A stretch of 64,000 nt of DNA. It comes from Tetmemena sp. SeJ-2015 (lineage: Eukaryota > Ciliophora > Spirotrichea > Sporadotrichida > Oxytrichidae). The notes under the pieces were generated by a model, which worked only from the letters and a program-made list of their open reading frames with translations, was not told where the DNA came from and searched no databases. Where the stretch lies: NCBI GenBank assembly GCA_027382625.1, contig JAJKFJ010021366.1, forward strand, positions 55,676 to 119,675. Reading direction: 5' to 3'. Shown here piece by piece: positions 56,377 to 64,000 of this stretch (position 1 is its first letter; each line of letters opens with the position of its first letter). The translations under genes were made by a program, and so were the position numbers.

Positions 56377-59321
56377 GTTAGGAATTAAGCACCCCCACCC
56401 GGGCATATATAATAACTTAATCGATTTAAAGTTAAATTCACAGGCGTAACTTTTTGATCAGTTGCGCCACGTCACGTGAAAGACCACCGTCTTTAGTCAT
56501 GTAAACTTATAGCTTTCTGTTTTTAAAGGCTTCGATCTCCTCATTCTTTGAGCGGATTAGTGTTTGATGAAGCTACGATTTTGCAAGCTGGATACTTCAT
56601 TTCTATTAATCCCCATTTAATGTTTACTGGAAATCCTTCGCCCTCCGTTAGCAAGTTCATTCTCGCAAAGTTTTGCCTGCTTAGAAAGTTAGGAGTATTA
56701 ATATCATTCATCATTACAAGTTGAAGATCGTTTCCAAGATATATCCTGTCTACTATAAAGTTCCCTCTAGAATCTTTTAAGGGCCTCAGTCAGGTAAAAT
56801 CTCCTAAATTAGGTGTGCTAATATGCTTTTTCCAGTGTTGGATTACCCATTCATCCAAAAAGTGCAAATCTTCTGGTGTAGCTTGATAAAGATTACACAA
56901 TAAAGTCCACTTACAGCCTTAGTATATTATAGTTAGCCAAAAAATTAGAGTCACTGAAGCTTTGGTATAAAGAGTGCTGCAATTGGAATTCTAAGTTACG
57001 AGGAAGATCTGAAGCTGATCTATGGCTCTTTTGCTTTATTTTGGCAAGAAATGAACTTTATCGTGCATTTCGAAGTGGATCTCTATATGCTGTTTGTTCT
57101 TGGCTAGCTTTGACAATGAGGAATGATCCTATAAATTCTTAAGGTGCAAGTCCTTCTATGATTTAGCCTTTCCATACTGCATCTTTCTGATTGCATCTAT
57201 AATGGATTTCCTCATCGTCTTGATACATTTCATTATAGTCTCTCATTTTGGAGGATTGTCTTCTCCTTTGCCTTTATTTAATATAATAAGTAAGGTCTCC
57301 TGAGCCAAAAAGCATATAGATATCTTCAGCTTTTTTGAAGAGTTCTTTAATCTTCCTTTAAAAAGCTCTCTCGTACTTCAGTCCAAGATTTGCTAATGCC
57401 AGTGACCAAATAGCAATTAGATGTGAAGTAGTCTTTAGATAATTCACCCAAGAAAGGTAGGATTGTGATTGACATATAGAGCTCAGGCTTGGTCAGCAAA
57501 TGGAAGAAGGCTACTTCTCAACTTAAAGGTTGACTTCTTTATAATCATAACCAATAATAGCATAATCAAGTTGATAGATTTAGCATCAATGTTGAAAGTG
57601 AAGAATGCCTTCGTATTGTAGATCTTTGTTGAAGGTAAATGATTCATTATGCGATAATGTTCTAAGTCATTGTGTTTACACTTTTACTTCAATAAAAATA
57701 ATTATATATTTAAATATTCACTAACCCCTAAAGCCTATTCCCCAGTGGATTTATTTATTTATTGGTAGAGATACTCACATTTCACTTTTTCTGATGGGTT
57801 GAGTGGTAAACTTTTGCGTCAGCACAATCAAAGCGTAATATAAAAGTACGCATTAAATGTACTAATGAACTAATCAATGAACTACTGAAAATTAAGCAAA
57901 ATTCGTAATCAAATTTATATAATTAATTTCTGTTCTCATTTAAACTTGAACTAGAATAAAGAATAAAATAAACTGAAATAAACTAAGAACCTTTAACCAA
58001 TAAGTGGAATTACCCTCTTCTACAGTTTATTCACTTTTGACCCTACCCTTTATTGTTAGAATAATTATAAATAATTTTTTATATCATCCAAAATATTTTT
58101 AAAAATAGTATCCACTTTTCTTAAATTTGAAATTTAAGATTTGAATTTTTTAAAAAATAGATAACTGATAGAGGGTGATCGTCTTGCTTTTTAAATATGA
58201 AAAATTATTTAAATTAAAATATTCCTTTAGAATAGAGTAGAGAATTTAAATCGAAATTGTGAATTTTTTTCTCTAAAATGTAACGTCTGATTAATTTAGA
58301 CTCTTAAATAAATATTGAGGTTTCAGTCGATAGATTTAAAATGGAGCCTTGTGATTTCATCAAAGAAGCCTTCCACGATATCTTTTACGGCTACAACTTC
58401 TAGTCTCTGCTTATACCACATTCTTAATGAGCACTTTTCTTTTAGGTCCTTGGAAAGCCAATCTCTATTATGCTTGAGTTGTTTTCCACAAAAAATCTAA
58501 TATTATTTTAAGAGTCCTAAACAGATGGCTCCTTAGACTTCGTAACAATCACTTCTCGCGCTAGGAAAAAAAGGTTTACCCTTTTCCACTCCTTAATATG
58601 TTTGCGATCCTGACATTACCTCATATGTGTAATTCTCCCTAAACATGACTATCCGAGTGGGAAAATGAAGAGCAGCAATCTAAATACATTACTCATTGCG
58701 CACAGCTATGAATTCACTTGTATCCATCTTGAGCTAATTGACAAAGTTTTAGTGCAAAATGGCGGGGGAAGAAAAGCCTGCTTTTGATATCCATCTATGA
58801 GTTTTAGCCCAGACCTCCATTTTGTTCCATTCATCTTTTTCAAGGATAACTAACCTTGCTTATAACTCAAATTGCAGATTGATTCGCTAAGGGAAATGAG
58901 ACAGAGAAATCCAGATTACCTTAGAACTCAGAACTCTTTGAATGAAATCATGAATTAAGAGCTGAAGACTTGAGCTTCTAGCAGGAAGAATAACCTAAGT
59001 TTAAGACAATCCTAGGACTGCAGATCCAAGAGATGAACTAGTCAACAAGATATTAGACTTACTTTGGCCAATAGTTTTAAAATCGAAAATTAAGGTATCA
59101 AAAACCGATTACAAAAGGCTAATAATTAACAGTCATTTTAGAGAAAAACTCATTAATTTTGCATTAAATTTTCTACTATAATAAAATCTAAATTTAAAAT
59201 TTACTTAATAGTATTTAAATTGCTTAATGTCAAGAATGACGATCTCATCAGGGTTTCTATCCATAAATGCTTGAACCTCTTTAAGGGCATCACTCAATAG
59301 GTATTCAGACAAGAACACATT
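52234..59321 (-). CDS. P6: 3' half of a subfamily 1 PI-PLC X-like gene, IES-interrupted
   Basis: Segments in gene order: 59220-59321, 58162-58189, 55539-55590, 55242-55421 (possible 11-nt IES inside), 55161-55197, 53656-53897, and 52234-52329 with TGA at 52234-52236. Pointers: AAGCAA, AGTTA, GTGCTT, ATC, TACTT, AT. Joined frames give DIKQDDHPLSV, TSGVVTDRVLTQLVL, ITGFSSRDAFPTVTITRTED, ADILIALYNYFDTG, and an end TFDGLQAYVAFQIVYG with MASGFAAS. It resembles P5 most. Segments upstream of VFLSEYLL (signal peptide, PGVH, GARYLELRV) were not found between 59322 and the window end; instead the sequence enters a palindrome. Confidence 0.7.
52680..53530. repeat. 850-bp foldback with about 350-bp arms in the last P6 IES
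   Basis: Arms 52680-53032 and 53172-53530 are inverted copies (GCAACAAACCGCCGCCTGC, CACAGGGCAGCCATGTCTC, CCAATGTCCAGACAGGAGG) around a loop of about 140 nt. The open frame at 53087-53296 crosses loop and arm and is not considered a gene. Confidence 0.8.
53656..53897 (-). CDS. P6 segment FDTGSFPIS to the NI join
   Basis: It encodes FDTGSFPISDTDFLSADLYV, TPVDTGYTDTWDYM and DTPAYLIGAGQ. It is close to P5 42912-43153, including length. Confidence 0.7.
54465..54960. other. GC-rich insert inside a P6 IES
   Basis: It has roughly 50 percent GC in a 22 percent GC neighbourhood, with sharp edges. It contains perfect short hairpins, GACCGG...CCGGTC near 54488-54508 and GCAGAAGCC...GGCTTCTGC near 54811-54832. 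It could be a germline-limited gene, a horizontally acquired piece or a chimeric join. Confidence 0.55.
54580..55023 (+). CDS. Open frame of 147 codons in the GC-rich insert (TAG and TAA read as Gln)
   Basis: From ATG 54580-54582 the frame runs to TGA 55021-55023 if TAG (after WANT) and TAA (near the end) are Gln. It begins MAAEALGKVVELLTGEI and then a hydrophobic LLTLLILLGVEG. A later stretch has several Cys (GGFCSECEVAGCHDV). A frame of 70 codons on the other strand (54705-54917) competes with it. No family was recognised and codon use cannot decide; it is low confidence as a real gene. Confidence 0.3.
56159..56377. repeat. (TAA)n microsatellite, about 219 bp
   Basis: It is almost pure TAA/ATA repeat with a few interruptions. 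The poly-Tyr open frame on the minus strand (56125-56406) is an artefact of it. Confidence 0.95.
56535..57647 (-). pseudogene. Transposon ORF1, decayed, in the nuclear code (UAA/UAG = Gln)
   Basis: It starts MNHLPSTKIYNTKAFFTFNI and, allowing TAA/TAG as Gln, shows long protein-like stretches such as YERAFQRKIKELFKKAEDIY, MRDYNEMYQDDEEIHYRCN, LHFLDEWVIQHWKKHIS and FIVDRIYLGNDLQLVMMND. At least two frameshifts (near 57570 and 56920) and several TGA codons break it, so about 370 codons are recoverable only by eye. The family is not recognised. The start of a second copy (ATG 63854, MNHRPSTKTYNTKAFFTF) is intact up to the window end and reads through the left-copy frameshift. Confidence 0.5.
58360..59153 (-). 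pseudogene. ORF2, unrecognised protein of about 260 aa, left palindrome copy
   Basis: With TAA/TAG as Gln the frame reads FDFKTIGQSKSNILLTSSSL, LGLSQTQVILPARSSSLQLL, SLSHFPQRINLQFELQARLV, EKDEWNKMEVWAKTHRW, then NFVNQLKMDTSEFIAVRN, IVMFRENYTYEVMSGSQ and a basic end RSCSRKRYRGRLL before TGA at 58360-58362. The start region and a point near 58590 need frameshifts. It lies in the P6 IES between 58189 and 59220. No family was recognised; both copies keep the same frame over most of the length, which supports a real former gene. Confidence 0.45.
59220..59321 (-). CDS. P6 segment EIVILDIKQ
   Basis: It encodes VFLSEYLLSDALKEVQAF and MDRNPDEIVILDIKQ. A mirror copy on the opposite strand lies at 62191-62292; the two are equidistant from position 60756. 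Confidence 0.8.
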
Positions 59322-59886
59322 CAAACCTTTTAAAAACGATCATTCATAATAAATATTCCCAAAGTGGGTTTTAATTTAGAGCATTTTTTTGTTGTAATTG
59401 CAATTTAAAAAGTTATAAAAATAAAATAGAGAAAGTAAAAGATTGCTAATAATACGAAAGGTTTATATATTTTAACCATTTTTTTAAAAAAAAATTATTT
59501 TTGTACTTAAATTTAAATTAAACCTTTTTATAAGTGACATATAATTAATTTGGTTTATATTACTGAGCAAAATTATTAATCTGGATATATTTCTATAAGA
59601 AATTAGTAAAATTCTCTCGTATTCACTTCAAAAAATTAAGCATAAAGTATTTACTTATTTAATAAATTCAATTCTACCTTTTTAAATATAAACCTCCTTG
59701 ATTATATTGGGTGATATCTTTCTCTTATAAAAAATGCAATTCCTTCATAAATTACATCCTTCTTTTGAAAAATCTCCTCTTTGCGGAGCTTCCTTCATCC
59801 AGATTACTTATTGCAATTTTATATACTCAAATTATATTACAAACTTTGAACAAGCAATTTACATGGTCAGTTCTAGAAAATTATTT

Positions 59887-60698
59887 GGGGGAGGGCCTTT
59901 CCTCGTCATCCACTTTTTTCATGAAAATATGAAAAATCACTGTCTAGCCTAAAATTAGCCAAAAACACCAATTTTTAGTCCTAATTCAATTTCAGAAAGC
60001 TTATCACGATCATATTCTTTAATTTAGAAAAAATTTGGAGCCTTCGGGAAATATTCATTTATAAAAAATTAAATTTTAAAGGAGTGCCAATACCACTAGG
60101 ATATTTAATTCATTCACAAGTTGAAGATATCTAATGTAAAAAATAAAAAGTACTCTAAACCACCTTATCACAGTTATCGAGTCTTTTCATTTTTAGTATC
60201 CCATATCGTTTAATAGCATAACCTGAGCTAAAAAATATATCTAATTCATTTTATTTCATTAAATACATACTGATCTTTGAATTGATGATTAAATATGAAA
60301 TTTCATGTATTCTAGATTTCTTTCAAAATATTATAGAATTGAATATCGAAGCCTTAGCTTTTAAATAGCTGTTAGCATGTTTAAAGGAAATTCATCTCAT
60401 TTATAAATGTCTTTTGTAGCATTAATAATTCTCGTAGTTATCTATTATCTTATATTTTGAAACATATATTTTTATTCAATAAAAATAAAGTCTTTATTCT
60501 ATAAATTTCATTAAAAATACATTTTGTCTTACTGATTCTAAAAAAAATTAAGCTCTATTTTTATAAATTAAAGAATATGATCGTGATAAGCTTTCTGAAA
60601 TGAATTAGGACTAAAAAATTGATGTTTTTGGCTAATTTTTGCAGCAATTTTTCAAAATTTCATAAAATTTAGTGGATTACGAGGAAAGGCCCCCCCCC
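59887..60698. mobile_element. 810-bp G-capped element, family II copy 2
   Basis: It begins GGGGGAGGGCCTTTCCTCGT and ends AGGAAAGGCCCCCCCCC. Internal sequence is in the opposite orientation to copies at 16793 and 60810. The open frames at 59711-59952 straddle its left edge and are shadows. Confidence 0.75.
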
Positions 60699-60809
60699 AA
60701 TTATTTATAGCTGAAAAATAAAATTAAGAAAATGAATAAAGCCATAGTGATCAAGTTGACTGAGCATATTTTTCAATGATCGAGATTTCTTATTAATTAT
60801 CAAATATTC

Positions 60810-61616
60810 GGGGGGGGGCCTTTCCTCGTCATCCATTTTTTTCATGAAATTATTAAAAATCACTGTCTAGCCTAAAATTAGCCAAAAACAACAAATTTTT
60901 AGTCCTTTTTCAATTTCAAAGGGCTTATCACGATCATATTCTTTAATTTAGAAAGGAGAGCTTAATTTTTTTAGAATCAGTCAGACAAAATTTGTATTTT
61001 TAACAATTTTAAAGAATAAAGACTTTATTTTATTGAATAAAAATATATGTTTCAAAATATAAGATAATAGTTAACTACGAAAAATATCAATGCTACAAAA
61101 GACATTTATAAATGAGATGAATTTCCTTTAAACATGCTAACAGCTATTTAAAACTAAGGCATTGATATTAAATTCTAGAATATTTTGAAAGAAAATAAGA
61201 ATACATGAAATTTCATATTTAATCATACATTGAAAGAAATCTAGAATACATGAAATTTCATTTTTAATCATGCAATCAAAGAACAATATGTATTAGGGGA
61301 TACTAAAAATGAAAAGGACTCGAAAACTGTGATAAGGTGGTTTAGAGTACTTTTTATTTTTTACATTAGATATCTTCACCTTGTGAATGAATTAAATATT
61401 AAAATGTATTTCTTCTTTAATAATTTAATTTTTATTAAATGAAAATTTCCCGAAGGCTCCAAATTTTTTCAATCTAAAGAAGTGAGTGAGTGCGTGAGTG
61501 AAGCGTGGGCTGAAAATTGAATTAACTAAAAAATGTGTTTTTGGCTAATTTTAGGCTAGACAGTGATTTTTCATATTTTCATGAAAAAAGTGGATGACGA
61601 GGAAAGGCCCTCCCCC
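60810..61616. mobile_element. 810-bp G-capped element, family II copy 3
   Basis: It begins GGGGGGGGGCCTTTCCTCGT and ends GGATGACGAGGAAAGGCCCT followed by CCCCC. Together with copy 2 it forms the core of the palindrome, separated by about 110 bp. Confidence 0.75.
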
Positions 61617-62190
61617 AAATAATTTTCTAGAACTGACCATGTAAATTGCTTGTTCAAAGTTTGTAATATAATTTGAGTATATAAAATTGCAATAAGTAAT
61701 CTGGATGAAGGAAGCTCCGCAAAGAGGAGATTTTTCAAAAGAAGGATGTAATTTATGAAGGAATTGCATTTTTTATAAGAGAAAGATATCACCCAATATA
61801 ATCAAGGAGGTTTATATTTAAAAAGGTAGAATTGAATTTATTAAATAAGTAAATACTTTATGCTTAATTTTTTGAAGTGAATACGAGAGAATTTTACTAA
61901 TTTCTTATAGAAATATATCCAGATTAATAATTTAATTTTTTGTGCTCAGTAATATAAACCAAATTAATTATATGTCACTTATAAAAAGGTTTAATTTAAA
62001 TTTAAGTACAAAAATAATTTTTTTTTTAAAAAATGGTAAAATATATTTGGGGGTTTCGTATTATTAGCAATCTTTTACTTTCTCTGTTTTATTTTTATAA
62101 CTTTTTAAATTGCAATTACAACAAAAAATGCTCTAAATTAAAACCCACTTTGGAAATATTTATTATGAATGATCGTTTTTAAAAGGTTTG

Positions 62191-62292
62191 AATGTGTTCT
62201 TGTCTGAATACCTATTGAGTGATGCCCTTAAAGAGGTCCAAGCATTTATGGATAGAAACCCTGATGAGATCGTCATTCTTGACATTAAGCAA
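62191..62292 (+). pseudogene. Mirror copy of the P6 EIVILDIKQ segment
   Basis: It has the same coding sequence as 59220-59321 with very few changes, the same pointers (AAT and AAGCAA) and the opposite strand. It belongs to the right arm of the palindrome; the remaining mirror segments would lie in the smeared tract 63190-63420 and beyond the window. Confidence 0.75.
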
Positions 62293-62376
62293 TTTAAATG
62301 CACATTAAGAAAATTTTATATTCAATTTTTAATATAGTAGAAAATTTAATGCAAAATTAATGAGTTTTTCTCTAAA

Positions 62377-63155
62377 ATGAATGTCAATTATAAGCCTTTT
62401 CTGTAATTGGGGTTTGATACCTTAATTTTCTATTTTAGAACTATTGGCCAAAGTAAGTCTATCTTGTTGACTAGTTCAGCTCTTGGATTTGTAGTTTTAG
62501 GATTGTCTCAAACTTATATGTGAATTCTTCCTGCTAGAAGCTCAACTTTCAGCTCTTTATTCATGATTTCATTAACCACACTTCAGATTTCTATCGTAAT
62601 ATGGACTTCTCTGTCTCATTTCCCTTAGCGAATCAATCTGCAATTTGAGTTATAAGCAAGGTTAGTTATCCTTGAAAAAGATGAATGGAACAAAATGGAG
62701 GTCTGGGCTAAAACTCATAGATGGATATCAAAATCAGGCTTTTCTTCCCCCGCCATTTTGCACTAAAACTTTGTCAATTAGCTCAAGTTGGATGCAAGTG
62801 AATTCATAGCTGTGCCAAGAGTAATGTATTTATATTGCTGCTCTTCATTTTTCCATTCGGATAGTCATGTTTAGGGAAAATTGCACATATGAGGTAACGT
62901 CAGAATCGCAAACTTGAAAGAGCGGAAAAGGGTAAACCTTTTTGTCCTGCGCGAGAAGTGATTGTTACGATGTCTAAGGAGCCATTTGTTGAGAACTTCA
63001 AAAAAAATATTAAGGGATTTTTGTGGCAAACAACTCAAGCATAATAGAGATTGGCTATCCAAGTACCTAAAGGAAGAGCGCTCATTAAACATGTGGTAGA
63101 AGCAGGGACTAGAAGTTGTAGCCGTAAAGGAGGATATCGTGGAAAGCTTCTTTGA
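62377..63155 (+). pseudogene. ORF2, mirror copy on the right palindrome arm
   Basis: It begins ATG at 62377 (MNVNYKPFLQLGFDTLIF) and ends TGA at 63153-63155 after ALIKHVVEAGTRSCSRKGG. It has an internal TGA near 62513 and a frameshift, and differs from the left copy by scattered substitutions and at least one codon-length indel, so the arms have diverged. Confidence 0.45.
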
Positions 63156-63189
63156 TGAAATCACAAGGCTCCATTTTAAATCTATCGAC

Positions 63190-63420
63190 TAAAAATTTTA
63201 TTTGGTTTATAAAAATTTTATTTTTTTGGGAAAAATTTATTTATTTAAAATCTTTAAAAAATTTTTAAAGCTATTTTTAAATTTTAAATTTTTATAAAAA
63301 TCTCCTTAAATTCTTTTTTAAAAAAAATCCATTTTATTTTAAATTTTAAAAAAGGGGCTTTTTTAAAAAAATTTTATGAATAAAATTCTTCTTTATAATT
63401 AAATTTTAAGATAAAATTTA
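63190..63420. other. Smeared low-quality tract
   Basis: It consists of A/T runs with GGGG islands where the mirror of 58070-58320 is expected. Confidence 0.45.
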
Positions 63421-64000
63421 AATTTTAATATAAAAAATTTATTATATTCTAACAATAAAGGGTAGGGTAAAAAATGATATAATCTGTAGAAGAGGCACTT
63501 ATTGGTTAAAGGTTCTTAGTCTATTTCATTTTGATTTATTCTTTATTCAAGTTCAAATTTAATGAGTACTGAAATTATTTAAATAAATTTGATTACGAAT
63601 TTTGCTTAATTTTCAGTAGTTCATTGATTAGTTCATTTGTAAATTTAATGCGTGCTTTTATATTACACTTTGATTGTATGACGCACAAGTTTACCACTCA
63701 ACCCATCAGAAAAATGTGAAATGTGAGTATCTCTACCAATAAATAAATAAATCCACAGGGGAATAGGGTTTAGGGGTTAGTGAATATTTAAATATATAAT
63801 TATTTTTATTTAAGTAAAAGAGTCAGCACAATAACTTAGAACATTATCACAAAATGAATCATCGACCTTCAACAAAGACCTACAATACTAAGGCATTCTT
63901 CACTTTCAACATTGAGGCTAAAAACTAGCTTGATTATGCTATTATTGGTTATAATTATAAAGAAGTCAACCTTTCAGTTACAAGTAGCCTCTTCCATTTA

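Larger units (their letters stand above)
55612..58071. mobile_element. 2.46-kb TIR transposon-like element in a P6 IES
   Basis: The TIRs are about 330 bp: left 55612-55940 and right 57720-58071, sharing ATTCTAACAATAAAG, CCACTTATTGGTTAAAGG and TTTACCACTCAACYCAT-type sequence. It nearly fills the IES bounded by AGTTA pointers (55586-55590 and 58162-58166). It contains a (TAA)n tract and a decayed ORF on the minus strand. A further copy of one end and the start of the ORF is at about 63440-64000 in mirror orientation. Confidence 0.7.
57480..64000. repeat. Giant inverted repeat, arms at least 2.4 kb, centre about 60756
   Basis: The left arm (57480-59886) and right arm (61617-64000) contain in mirror order: family II element, P6 DIKQ segment, ORF2, transposon TIR and start of ORF1. 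The right arm continues past the window end. The smeared tract 63190-63420 interrupts the match where the DDHP segment should be. Confidence 0.8.

Noticed and set aside
56125..56406. Open frame rich in Tyr
   Set aside because: It is a translation of the (TAA)n microsatellite.
59711..59952. Overlapping open frames of 72-73 codons, mirrored at 61551-61792
   Set aside because: They straddle the edge of family II elements in the palindrome; both copies exist only because the arms are mirrored, and overlapping frames are equally open.
1..64000. TBE-type or Tec-type ciliate transposons with telomere-like C4A4 ends
   Set aside because: No CCCCAAAA-type repeat or recognisable transposase of those families was found at any element end.
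1..64000. CRISPR arrays, rRNA or tRNA genes
   Set aside because: No spaced direct-repeat array, rRNA core or cloverleaf-like block was recognised.

Overview
This window reads as germline (micronuclear) DNA of a spirotrich or hypotrich-like ciliate. Three observations support that. (1) Conserved proteins run through TAA and TAG, which sit where paralogous copies have CAA or CAG, and TGA is the only codon that ends them; this is the ciliate code in which UAA and UAG mean Gln. (2) Every recognisable gene is broken into short segments (25-260 nt) in order and on one strand. Most segments end in a short direct repeat (pointer, 2-11 bp) shared with the next segment, and keeping one pointer copy restores the reading frame. 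(3) The spacers at these joins lack GT...AG ends, so they behave as internal eliminated sequences (IESs) and not as spliceosomal introns. The species cannot be named from the sequence. No C4A4 telomere repeat was seen, as expected inside a germline chromosome.

Six related genes, called P1 to P6 here, all lie on the minus strand and encode secreted proteins with a PI-specific phospholipase C X-like domain (HWMT/TWMT, PGVH, GARYLELRV, DEIVILDI motifs). P1 (520-12767) and P2 (14904-22968) are a tandem pair (subfamily 2). P3 (24625-29312), P4 (34905-40948), P5 (42313-48146) and P6 (52234-59321) form subfamily 1. P1 can be followed from signal peptide to TGA stop through about 16 segments (about 440 aa). 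P3 and P5 are nearly complete with a few frame problems. P4 looks decayed. P6 holds only the 3' half and ends at a giant palindrome (centre about 60756) that carries a mirror copy of one of its segments. All members lack the second catalytic His of classical PI-PLCs and P5 lacks the first as well, so pseudo-enzyme or altered activity is likely.

The IESs contain the rest of the biology: TIR MITEs, about 810-bp elements capped by G/C runs, long foldback hairpins, a 2.5-kb TIR transposon with a decayed ORF in the nuclear code, an unrecognised mirrored ORF, a GC-rich insert with a 147-codon ORF, and a ubiquitin-like fragment between P3 and P4. Comparing paralogs shows IES positions conserved between the two subfamilies while IES length varies from about 30 bp to about 5 kb through element insertion.

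Several tracts (for example 1800-5520, 23000-23620, 24910-25440, 43190-43350, 44160-44520, 63190-63420) are smeared into homopolymer runs and damage segments that are clean in the paralogs; they are probably low-quality consensus. Frameshifts close to them should not be over-interpreted.
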